A stretch of 64,000 nucleotides of DNA from Tengunoibacter tsumagoiensis. Its GTDB lineage: Bacteria; Chloroflexota; Ktedonobacteria; Ktedonobacterales; Ktedonobacteraceae. The stretch spans positions 4,463,001-4,527,000 of the forward strand of contig NZ_BIFR01000001.1 in NCBI RefSeq assembly GCF_003967535.1. The letters run 5' to 3'. Numbering within the stretch: the stretch's first letter is position 1; each line of letters opens with the position of its first letter. This document shows positions 8,251 to 15,612 of the stretch, piece after piece. Under the pieces are notes generated by a model that saw only the letters and a program-made list of their open reading frames with translations, searched no databases and was not told the origin of the DNA. Made by a program: the position numbers and the translations under genes.

Positions 8251-9195
8251 ATGAATGCGCTTCGCGCCATCGTGGTTGATCCATCTGCCCCTGCACGTTT
8301 AGCACTAAAAGAGATCTCCGCCCCTACACCATCTCCATCAGAAGCTCTCGTGCGAGTTGCAGCCTTTTCGTTAAATCTTGGAGAGGTTCGTGGGATTACA
8401 ACAGCGCAAGCTGGCTATTGCCCTGGCTGGGATCTATCTGGCGTAGTGGAACAGTCAGCAGCCGATGGCTCTGGCCCTCAAACAGGGAAACGTGTTGTCG
8501 GATGGGTCCGCTCAGGGGCCTGGGCCGAGCTGGTTGCGGTTCCAACCCAGAATCTGGCAGAGATTCCTGAAAAGGTGAGCTTTGGCAAGGCAGCTACACT
8601 TCCTATCGCTGGCCTGACAGCTTTACGTGCATTAGAAAAAGGGGGCAATCTCCTGGACAAAAAAGTGTTAATTACTGGTGCCACTGGCGGAGTAGGCCAT
8701 CTCGCTGTCCAGTTAGCCCATCACGCAGGTGCTCGTGTCGTAGGCGTGGCTCGCCGTCCTGAAGGGGAATCTTTTGTGCTCGATGCTGGAGCCCATGAGG
8801 TTGTTGTGGGGGAGCAGATTCTTTCTGCCAGTCAATTTGGTCCGTATCACTTAATTATCGATTCTGTTGGAGGAAAGGTATTGGGGCAGGCGCTCGGTAT
8901 GTTAGCACCAGGTGGAACCTGTGTAAACTTCGGCGCATCTGAAGGAGCTGAGGTCACGTTTGATCTCAGAAAGTTTTTCCTTGTCGGCGGGGCAACCTTT
9001 TATGGACTGATTATCTTTTACGAACTGGCACGCCGTCCTGGAGCTGAGGATCTTGCAAGTCTGGCTCGCATGATTGATGATGGTCGTCTCCTCCCTCAAA
9101 TTGCGATCGAAACCTCCTGGACTCAGACCAGCGAGGTCGTTCAAAAGATGCTCAATCGAGAGATTACAGGCAAGGCAGTTCTCTGTATTGAATAG
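8251..9195 (+). CDS. MDR superfamily NAD(P)H quinone oxidoreductase / zinc-type alcohol dehydrogenase-like
   Basis: A 314-residue medium-chain dehydrogenase/reductase. The N-terminal GroES-like fold includes FSLNLGEVRGI and GWDLSGVVEQ. The Rossmann part has LITGATGGVGHLAVQLAHHAGARVVGVAR, with the nucleotide-binding glycines. The cysteine and histidine ligands of zinc-dependent members are absent, so it belongs to the zinc-free quinone oxidoreductase side, which typically reduces quinones or enones with NADPH. ATG 8251 follows AGGAG with a 5-bp gap. The gene ends 3 bp before a strong bidirectional hairpin and converges on the LysRS gene. Confidence 0.85.
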   Translation: MNALRAIVVDPSAPARLALKEISAPTPSPSEALVRVAAFSLNLGEVRGITTAQAGYCPGWDLSGVVEQSAADGSGPQTGKRVVGWVRSGAWAELVAVPTQNLAEIPEKVSFGKAATLPIAGLTALRALEKGGNLLDKKVLITGATGGVGHLAVQLAHHAGARVVGVARRPEGESFVLDAGAHEVVVGEQILSASQFGPYHLIIDSVGGKVLGQALGMLAPGGTCVNFGASEGAEVTFDLRKFFLVGGATFYGLIIFYELARRPGAEDLASLARMIDDGRLLPQIAIETSWTQTSEVVQKMLNREITGKAVLCIE

Positions 9196-9197
9196 CG

Positions 9198-9255
9198 CCA
9201 TGCAGGCTCTCCATCCCCTGATAACATTTCAACGGCTAATGGAGAGCCTGCATGG
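9198..9255. terminator. Bidirectional 17-bp stem terminator
   Basis: CCATGCAGGCTCTCCAT (9198-9214) pairs perfectly with ATGGAGAGCCTGCATGG (9239-9255). It sits between the convergent MDR gene and the LysRS gene. Confidence 0.8.
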
Positions 9256-9272
9256 AGGGCAGACAACATGTG

Positions 9273-10958
9273 CTAGTGCGCAGTTAACTCGTACGCACTC
9301 TGACCATTGTCGCCATTCCTGGAAGGAGTGAGCAGGAGCCTGGCACGCTCTTTCCCAATTGAGAGGAGGAGCGTGGGAATGCGTGGTCCTGTATCTGTAC
9401 CACAGATGAGCATATAGATGGCAATGAAGAAAGAGCGCTGCGCCTGCTTCAGTTCATTGGTTGGAGCAGCATCTACAGGAAGTCCACGAACAATTTTTGG
9501 AATACTGTACATCAATTCTGTAATCGCTGCCAGATTCCAGGAACTCTCAAGACGCTCAGCCAGCATCTGAATACTGGCCTGATCCTCTGCATTGAAATTG
9601 GCAAAGGCCTCGTCATTGAATTCACTATTGATGTGTGTCCGCTCATCATCAGGCAGGTAGTTTGTGACCCAATTAAGCGCACAGGTGAAACGTGGCTCCA
9701 GTTGCTCACGCGTCACATCTTGACCCTCGGCAGCATTTAACTGCTGAGAAGCAATGCGCAGGAGCTGCTCCTCATTGGCCTGAGTCACATCCAATACAGA
9801 GGTCAGGACAGGGAAAGGAATCGTATTTTTGGCATAGGAGATCTCTTCGCTTACCGTATGCGTGGCACGTTCGAAGAGCTTCGCGTTGACCTCACTCGCT
9901 ACGCCTTTATTGATCTGCCGCACCAGACCATCCCACTCTTCATACAGACGCAACAGCCCCTGCCCATAATCGATATCAAACGCCTGATTGTTCGCACGAC
10001 GAGCATACAGCCAGCGCAGAATCGCAGGCTCGATAATCGCCAGAGCCGAAGAGACGGTGGCGCTTGTCCCTGCTGAGCTCGAGATCTTTGAACGTCCACC
10101 CATGCCAACGAAGGCGTAACCAACAAAGTAAGGAGCCTGCCAGCCATAGACCTCTTTCACGATCCGCTGACCAACAGTATAACTACTCCCCGGAGAAGAA
10201 TGATCCTCACCACCAGGCTCGAAATCTACCTTCTCAAAGCTCCAACGCATCGGCCAGTCCACTTTCCAGACCAGCTTTCCCTCTACTTTATCATAAAGAC
10301 TATAGGAATCATTGTGACCACAGTTATCGCAGGTGTAGGTAATACGGGCGGTCTCATCCTCATAAGCGGTCACGCGAGTGATATCTTTATGGCATTGGTC
10401 GCAATAGACTTTGAAGGGATAATACGCATTGCGGCGCTCTTCTAGCGTCTGTTTCTGCCCCTCGAGATTCTGATATTCGGCCAGCGTATCAAAAATGTCC
10501 AGGCGATTACGCATGGCCTGCTTGATCTGTTCAACATAATCACCTCGGCGATAGGCCTCAGACTGGCGAATATAGCGAGGATGAATACCTAATTTTGTCA
10601 GGCTATCGACAAGATCGCTGATATAGCGTGTCGCGTAAGAATCGTATTCCCCAAATGGGTCAGGAATATCTGAATAGGGTGAGCCAATATATTGTGCATA
10701 CTCCTCTGAGACTCCTTTTGGTACTTTCCGCAGGCGATCATAATCATCCCAGGAATGAATATGGTCAACGGTCCAACCACGGGAACGGAGCTCTTCAGCA
10801 ACCAGATGAACAGTCATAATCTCACGCAAGTTACCCAGATGGATAGGACCTGAGGGGCTGATGCCCGAAGCACAGACGACCGTGGCATTCTCACCTTTAT
10901 TCTGTCGAACATTCTCTTCTACACGGTCGGCTATCTTTGTTACCCAATCAGCTTTCAT
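9273..10958 (-). CDS. lysS: Lysyl-tRNA synthetase, class I
   Basis: A 561-residue class I LysRS, unrelated in fold to the common class II enzyme; it charges tRNA-Lys. The HIGH-type signature is GPIHLGN at residues 37-43 and the KMSKS-type loop is KISSS with Lys291. Between them is a Cys-rich insertion (CDQCHKDI, then CDNCGHN) likely to bind zinc. ATG 10958 is chosen for the GGAG upstream; the open frame extends to 11144 through an upstream region with simple repeats, which I regard as noncoding. The gene follows the lysine biosynthesis operon on the same strand after a 369-bp gap with a weak terminator-like hairpin, so it may have its own promoter or receive read-through. Class I LysRS is mainly archaeal, with scattered bacterial occurrence. 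Confidence 0.93.
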   Translation of the reverse strand: MKADWVTKIADRVEENVRQNKGENATVVCASGISPSGPIHLGNLREIMTVHLVAEELRSRGWTVDHIHSWDDYDRLRKVPKGVSEEYAQYIGSPYSDIPDPFGEYDSYATRYISDLVDSLTKLGIHPRYIRQSEAYRRGDYVEQIKQAMRNRLDIFDTLAEYQNLEGQKQTLEERRNAYYPFKVYCDQCHKDITRVTAYEDETARITYTCDNCGHNDSYSLYDKVEGKLVWKVDWPMRWSFEKVDFEPGGEDHSSPGSSYTVGQRIVKEVYGWQAPYFVGYAFVGMGGRSKISSSAGTSATVSSALAIIEPAILRWLYARRANNQAFDIDYGQGLLRLYEEWDGLVRQINKGVASEVNAKLFERATHTVSEEISYAKNTIPFPVLTSVLDVTQANEEQLLRIASQQLNAAEGQDVTREQLEPRFTCALNWVTNYLPDDERTHINSEFNDEAFANFNAEDQASIQMLAERLESSWNLAAITELMYSIPKIVRGLPVDAAPTNELKQAQRSFFIAIYMLICGTDTGPRIPTLLLSIGKERARLLLTPSRNGDNGQSAYELTAH

Positions 10959-11327
10959 ATCTTCAAATCTCCAATAAAAATTGCTCGCAGAGTGTCTATG
11001 CATTTCGTTGCTTATTGTACCAGTTTGGCGGGCAATAGTCCTTTCTATCAAGGAATATTTGCTATTGGGCTCCCCACTTGTCGTGAAAAATGACGCATCT
11101 CTACGATAACAAGGTTCTGTCTTTACTGCAATCGGCTCTGGCAACGGTCAGGTCAGGTCAGGTCAGCGCTATTGCCCACCCTCCATTGTATAACACAGGT
11201 GGTAAGCAATACTTTCCACAGATATAACAATCAGCCAGATAGCCCCAAACTGGCTGAAAGGCTCAGGTTTGAGGCGGCTGCAATCTCTATTCAGATAGAT
11301 GTCGCTGCTACATAGTGACGATTCCGT
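10959..11327 (-). other. Intergenic region upstream of LysRS
   Basis: This contains a pentanucleotide microsatellite (GGTCA x4 at 11146-11165) and a terminator-like hairpin near 11229-11253. That hairpin reads CAGCCA...TGGCTG then ATTGTTAT on the minus strand. A possible -10 TACAAT for LysRS lies near 11016-11021 without a good -35. I see no T-box here. Confidence 0.4.
11146..11165. repeat. Pentanucleotide repeat (GGTCA)4
   Basis: Four perfect tandem copies of GGTCA in the region upstream of the LysRS gene. Confidence 0.9.
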
Positions 11328-12416
11328 TTAAGCTGGCAGGTAATCCTGGACTGCGAATACAAATTCAGAGGTGCTGGCTCGACCACCTTGATCAACTGGG
11401 AGAACACGCCCCTCACGATACACCTGCGCGACAGCTCCAGCTAATGTCTCTGCCTGTTCATTATACCCCAGGTAATCAAGCAGCAACCCTCCTGTAAGGA
11501 TCATGGCGGTTGGATTGATAATCCCTTTGCCTGCAATATCGGGGGCCGAGCCATGCACTGGCTCGAAGTAGGCGTACTTCTCTCCATAGCAGCCACTGGG
11601 TGAAAGTCCCAATCCACCGATCGTTCCACTGGAGACATCCGCCAGAATATCACCATGTTCGTTGCCTAGAAGTACGACATCCAATGCTTCTGGAGCCGCT
11701 ACCAGACGCCTTGCCATATCGTCAATCAAATACTCTTCGTAGCTAAGGCCGGGATGAGCCGCTACAGCCGCTTTGACCAGGGTGCGCAGGCGGCCATCGG
11801 TCTTCGGTTGAATAGAATATTTCGCTCCTAACGTGACCTTTCCTGGATAACCAGCGGCCTTACGCTGAAGAGCCAATTCACATGCATAATTAGCGACACG
11901 CTCCATCTGCTCGTCGGTATTGACCTTCAATGAATAAGCGCCTGCTTTATCGGTTGGTACGGGTAGCCACCAGGAGCTGCTACTGGCAAGGGTTGACAGT
12001 TCGGCAATATCCCCCTCGCGTGGAGGATACATGCCTTCGAGGTTATCGCGGGCAATGACATAATCTACACGTTCAGGATTGCGTAGCGGGCTGTTATAAC
12101 CAGGATACCAGCGCACTGGACGAACGTTGATAAAGGTCTCTTTGTGCCAGCGGAGATACCATAAGATTGGCCGGCTGGGTCCACCGCTCGCGCCAAACAG
12201 TGTGCAATCGGCGTTATCAATGGCCTCACGCGTCACATCCGGGAATGGGGTTCCATACTGAGCCTGAGCCTCTCGTCCACAGATGGCTTCAACAAAGCGA
12301 ATCTCTGGCACTAATCGACGCAGAAGGGCGACGGTTGGGGCCATAACTTCGGGCATTGCATCATCACCAGGAATCACGCAGACCGTTGGCTGTGTGGAGA
12401 ATGTTCTTCTTATCAT
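11328..12416 (-). CDS. hicdh: Homoisocitrate dehydrogenase (isocitrate/isopropylmalate dehydrogenase family)
   Basis: A 362-residue beta-decarboxylating dehydrogenase. It shows VCVIPGDDAMPEV at the N-terminus, NVRPVRWYPG, VIARDNLEGMY, and the metal/NAD region NEHGDILADVSSGTIGGLG with EPVHGSAPDIAGKGIINP. In this context it should oxidise homoisocitrate to 2-oxoadipate, the last step before AAA transamination. 3-isopropylmalate or isocitrate activity cannot be excluded from sequence. ATG 12416 is chosen because AGGAAAG precedes it; the frame is open upstream to 12482, across a terminator-like hairpin. It is separated from lysU by 209 bp holding two hairpins, so it may be regulated apart from the upstream genes. 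Confidence 0.85.
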   Translation of the reverse strand: MIRRTFSTQPTVCVIPGDDAMPEVMAPTVALLRRLVPEIRFVEAICGREAQAQYGTPFPDVTREAIDNADCTLFGASGGPSRPILWYLRWHKETFINVRPVRWYPGYNSPLRNPERVDYVIARDNLEGMYPPREGDIAELSTLASSSSWWLPVPTDKAGAYSLKVNTDEQMERVANYACELALQRKAAGYPGKVTLGAKYSIQPKTDGRLRTLVKAAVAAHPGLSYEEYLIDDMARRLVAAPEALDVVLLGNEHGDILADVSSGTIGGLGLSPSGCYGEKYAYFEPVHGSAPDIAGKGIINPTAMILTGGLLLDYLGYNEQAETLAGAVAQVYREGRVLPVDQGGRASTSEFVFAVQDYLPA

Positions 12417-12474
12417 TGTTGGTACTTTCCTATGGAGTCTTCTGGAATCTTCGCACGAATTTTCGTTGCGAATA

Positions 12475-12520
12475 AAAGTCAAAAACGGCTTTTAGCCCTC
12501 TCAATCAGGACAAAAAGCCG
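12475..12520 (-). terminator. Terminator-like hairpin in the leader of the HICDH gene
   Basis: On the minus strand CGGCTTTT (plus 12513-12520) pairs with AAAAGCCG (plus 12486-12493) and is followed by TTTTTGACTTTT. It stands about 60 bp before ATG 12416, inside the operon, so it may attenuate expression of HICDH and downstream genes. Confidence 0.55.
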
Positions 12521-12547
12521 AGCTTCTACTGCTTGTTTTAATGGGAG

Positions 12548-12597
12548 CGGTAACATCAACCGGGGACAGTCGCCTGCCTCTTTTTTTGATGTTACCG
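12548..12597. repeat. 12-bp inverted repeat between lysU and HICDH
   Basis: CGGTAACATCAA (12548-12559) and TTGATGTTACCG (12586-12597) flank a 26-bp loop. It follows the lysU stop and precedes the terminator-like hairpin, and could be an mRNA-processing or operator site. Confidence 0.6.
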
Positions 12598-12625
12598 ACT
12601 ATGATGTGTTGAATATCTGACCTGT

Positions 12626-13120
12626 TTAGTAAACAAGTTGTCCATTCTGAGATTCGATATAATTAATGATGCCGCCGGCTGCTACTATCTTTGCGATAAA
12701 GGGATCAAGAGGCTCGGACTGGAAGCTCCGGCCAGTCGTCAGATTGCGGATCTCGCCTGTCTCCAGATTGACGTCGAGCTCCTGACCGCTCTCGGTGTTG
12801 AGGACGGCCTCTTCGCAGATCAACACTGGGAGACCAATGTTGACGGCATTGCGATAAAAGATACGAGCAAAGCTCCGAGCAATCACCACTTTCACTTCGT
12901 TTCCAAGGATCGAGGAGGGCGCATGCTCACGTGATGAACCACAGCCAAAGTTATGGCCACCCATCAAGATATCCCCAGGCTTGGACTGAGAGGAAAAATC
13001 AGGGTAGACCTCGCACAGACAATATTTTGCAAGCTGCGTTCGATCGGTTGTGACATTGTAGCGTCCAGGAATAATGACATCAGTGTTGATATTATCGCCA
13101 AGTTTCCAAACACGTCCCAT
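12626..13120 (-). CDS. lysU: Homoaconitase small subunit (LeuD/aconitase swivel family)
   Basis: A 164-residue swivel-domain protein of the aconitase/IPMI family. Characteristic segments are NINTDVIIPGRYN, GDILMGGHNFGCGSSREHAP and ARSFARIFYRNAVNIGLPV. It pairs with the large subunit encoded immediately upstream. Together they dehydrate and rehydrate homocitrate to homoisocitrate. The length matches small subunits of prokaryotic homoaconitase/IPMI rather than single-chain aconitase. The loop after the INTDVIIPGRYN strand is the usual specificity determinant, but sequence alone does not separate homoaconitate from isopropylmalate use; the homocitrate synthase next door makes the lysine role likely. 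Confidence 0.88.
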   Translation of the reverse strand: MGRVWKLGDNINTDVIIPGRYNVTTDRTQLAKYCLCEVYPDFSSQSKPGDILMGGHNFGCGSSREHAPSSILGNEVKVVIARSFARIFYRNAVNIGLPVLICEEAVLNTESGQELDVNLETGEIRNLTTGRSFQSEPLDPFIAKIVAAGGIINYIESQNGQLVY

Positions 13121-13157
13121 GGTCGTTCTGGTCCTTTCAATACTTGCTTATCGTAGA

Positions 13158-13183
13158 GAGGAACCTCGTTGTGCAGGTTCCTC
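13158..13183 (-). other. Intercistronic hairpin between lysT and lysU
   Basis: A 9-bp stem (GAGGAACCT / AGGTTCCTC) without a T-run. It is probably an mRNA-stability or spacing element rather than a terminator. Confidence 0.45.
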
Positions 13184-13195
13184 ACACGTATCTCG

Positions 13196-14476
13196 TTAGT
13201 TTGCTTCGCTCAATACCAGTTCAGACTGGAGGATCGTACGAGGATCGGTGATATGACCAGTCAACGCAGTAGCGGTCACAGTGGCAGGGCTTCCCAGATA
13301 GATCTCAGCCGTAGGATCGCCCATGCGACCGGTAAAGTTGCGGTTCATGGTTGTCAAAGCACGCTCACCAGGAGCCAGCACACCAAAGTGGCGGCCAATG
13401 CAGGGTCCACAGCCAGGAGTACCTACGGAAGCGCCAGCCTCAGCAAAGATCTCCAGATAGCCACGGCGCATCGCTTCAAGATAGATCTCACGCGAGGCCG
13501 GAATAACGACCATACGCAGATTCGGGCTGATCTTTCGTCCACGCAACATATTGGCTGCAATCTCTAGATCGTCCAGACGACCATTGGTGCAGGTTCCCAG
13601 GAAAACCTGATCGATCTGAATGTTCTCAACCTCTTCAGCTGGATGGACGATATTCACATCGGGTGGGCAGGCAACAAGCGGTTTCAGGTCTGTGACATCA
13701 ATCTCAAGCACCTGCTCATAACGTGGATTGTGGGCTTTAACAATGGTGTACTCTTTATCGGTACGGCCACGCAACCATTCACGTGTGGTCTCATCGGCAG
13801 CAATCAGACCAGCTTTGCCTCCCATCTCGATCGCCATATTGCTGAAGGTCATACGTTCGCTCATTGAGAACCGTTCGATGACTTCTCCTGTGTATTCGAT
13901 CGCCCGATAGTTGGCTCCATCGACACCCAGGCGGCGGACAATCTCCAAAGAGACGTCTTTGGCATACACACCTGGTTGCAAGGTTCCCGTCAGGTGAACA
14001 TTGATGGTCTCAGGAATGCGGAACCAGCTGCGACCTGTGGCATAAGCAACGGCGATGTCTGTCGAGCCCATCCCTGTTCCAAAGGCCCCAAAGGCTCCGT
14101 AGGTACAGGAGTGGCTATCGGCTCCAACGATGACGGTACCTGGAAGCACAAAGCCTTTCTCTGGCATAACCTGATGGCAGATGCCCTCTTGTAAGATTGG
14201 CAGGTCCTGCTCTTTGGCGAAAGTCCGTACCTCGCGCTGAAGGCTGGCAGCAGCAATCGTTGAAGCTGGTACGATATGGTCGAAGACCAGATGAGCACGC
14301 GAGCGATCAAAGACCTTGCCGCCATTCTTCTGCGCCAGTTTGCGGAAGGCTTGAATAGCAAGCGGAGTCGTGGTATCGTGGCTCATCACATGATCAACTT
14401 CGACAACGACTGTATCACCTGCCTTGACTGGACGCCCCAATTTGTGACTAAAAATCTCTTCAGCTAGCGTTCCCAT
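13196..14476 (-). CDS. lysT: Homoaconitase large subunit (aconitase family)
   Basis: A 426-residue large subunit with the three cysteines of the [4Fe-4S] site. One is in FLGTCTNGRLDD and two are in TPGCGPCIG. Other family segments are VDHVMSHDTTTPLAI, ADSHSCTYGAFGAFGTGMGSTD, and the C-terminal NRNFTGRMGD. ATG 14476 is chosen because AAAGGA lies 8 bp upstream; it overlaps the end of the homocitrate synthase gene by 13 bp, which suggests coupled translation. The family covers isopropylmalate isomerase and homoaconitase; context favours homocitrate to homoisocitrate conversion in the AAA pathway. Confidence 0.88.
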   Translation of the reverse strand: MGTLAEEIFSHKLGRPVKAGDTVVVEVDHVMSHDTTTPLAIQAFRKLAQKNGGKVFDRSRAHLVFDHIVPASTIAAASLQREVRTFAKEQDLPILQEGICHQVMPEKGFVLPGTVIVGADSHSCTYGAFGAFGTGMGSTDIAVAYATGRSWFRIPETINVHLTGTLQPGVYAKDVSLEIVRRLGVDGANYRAIEYTGEVIERFSMSERMTFSNMAIEMGGKAGLIAADETTREWLRGRTDKEYTIVKAHNPRYEQVLEIDVTDLKPLVACPPDVNIVHPAEEVENIQIDQVFLGTCTNGRLDDLEIAANMLRGRKISPNLRMVVIPASREIYLEAMRRGYLEIFAEAGASVGTPGCGPCIGRHFGVLAPGERALTTMNRNFTGRMGDPTAEIYLGSPATVTATALTGHITDPRTILQSELVLSEAN

Positions 14477-15612
14477 ACCAGTGATCCTTTCTCTTGGTAC
14501 CATGTATGAATAAACATATCAACTTCTTCACTTTTTAATGCCCCACGTTCGGCATGCTTTTTCAGGGCCTGAGTCAACTGTACAAGTTCTTCGTTTGTAA
14601 GTTGGAGTCCCAGGGTACTGGCTCGATGACCAACCGCATGCCGACCTGTATAGCGCGATCCCACATCTACATGCCGCGTCAGCCCAAAGTCATCAGGATC
14701 GAGGACTTCATAAGCGCGCGGATTCTGAAGGACCGCTTTGGTATGCACGCCTGCTCGATGCGTAAAGGCATTAGGAGCCGTGATGGGCATGTTAAAGGGG
14801 ATTGGCACTCCTAATGTTTGTGAGACGTATTCATCAATCTCAGCTAAGCGTGTCAGATCATAACCAGCCAACAGGTCAGGATAGTGAATATATAGTTGCG
14901 CAATAATTCCACTCAGGGATGCAATGCCGTTCCGCTCTCCAATGCCCAGAACGGTGACATCCAGACAATCGGCTCCGCCTTCGAAGGCGCCAATAGTGTT
15001 GGCAATTGCACAGCCGGTGTCGTTGTGGCCATGAAACTCAATGCCCACATGTGGATAGCGGCTGGAGATGAGATGGAGCAGCCTCTCAACCTGACGTGGA
15101 GTGGCAATGCCAACCGTATCAGGAAGGCCGATCCGATCAACACCCGCTTCTACAACTGCGTCAAAGACGGTCAGGAGATCAACAAGATCGCTGCGGAAGG
15201 CATCCTCAGCCGAGAACCGCACATACCGTCCTGCCGCGCGAATGGCGTGGATCAAAGGGACGGCATCCTGCTTGATCTGGTCAATGCGACGGCCATGACT
15301 GAATGAGCGCAGCTCGCTTGATGTTCCGTAGAAGAGATTAAGCCCATAGACTGGGGTCTCCAGGGCGGCCTGCACATCAGCCTCAACACAGCGGACATGA
15401 GCCACAATCTTTGAACGCAGGTTCAGTGCACAGATGGCTTCAACGGCCTCATGTGTCTCCGGAGACGCAATCGGCGATGGAACTTCAATAAAGGCGACCC
15501 CTAGCGCATCTAACAGGCGAGCAATCATTAAACGCTGCTCCTGAGTGAAGTAGGTTTTAATATATTGCTCCCCCTCGCGCAAAGTCGAGTCCAGAATATC
15601 TAGCTTTCTCAT
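14464..15612 (-). CDS. hcs: Homocitrate synthase
   Basis: A 382-residue DRE-TIM metallolyase that condenses 2-oxoglutarate with acetyl-CoA, the committed step of AAA lysine synthesis. It carries DSTLREGEQ (catalytic Arg at about residue 11), EVPSPIASPE, GLPDTVGIA, the metal-binding EFHGHNDTGCAIANT, and GIGERNGIASLSG. The short C-terminus after TLGLQLTNEEL is that of homocitrate synthases and not of the longer isopropylmalate synthases, which carry a leucine-binding regulatory domain. The start overlaps the stop of the fused lysJ-lysK gene by 4 bp (ATGA) and has GGGAG upstream. Thermus-type enzymes are feedback-inhibited by lysine; whether this one is cannot be read here. Confidence 0.92.
   Translation of the reverse strand: MRKLDILDSTLREGEQYIKTYFTQEQRLMIARLLDALGVAFIEVPSPIASPETHEAVEAICALNLRSKIVAHVRCVEADVQAALETPVYGLNLFYGTSSELRSFSHGRRIDQIKQDAVPLIHAIRAAGRYVRFSAEDAFRSDLVDLLTVFDAVVEAGVDRIGLPDTVGIATPRQVERLLHLISSRYPHVGIEFHGHNDTGCAIANTIGAFEGGADCLDVTVLGIGERNGIASLSGIIAQLYIHYPDLLAGYDLTRLAEIDEYVSQTLGVPIPFNMPITAPNAFTHRAGVHTKAVLQNPRAYEVLDPDDFGLTRHVDVGSRYTGRHAVGHRASTLGLQLTNEELVQLTQALKKHAERGALKSEEVDMFIHTWYQEKGSLVWER

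Noticed and set aside
10959..11144. N-terminal extension of LysRS
   Set aside because: It contains the GGTCA repeat region and has no start signal; the synthetase fold begins at ATG 10958.
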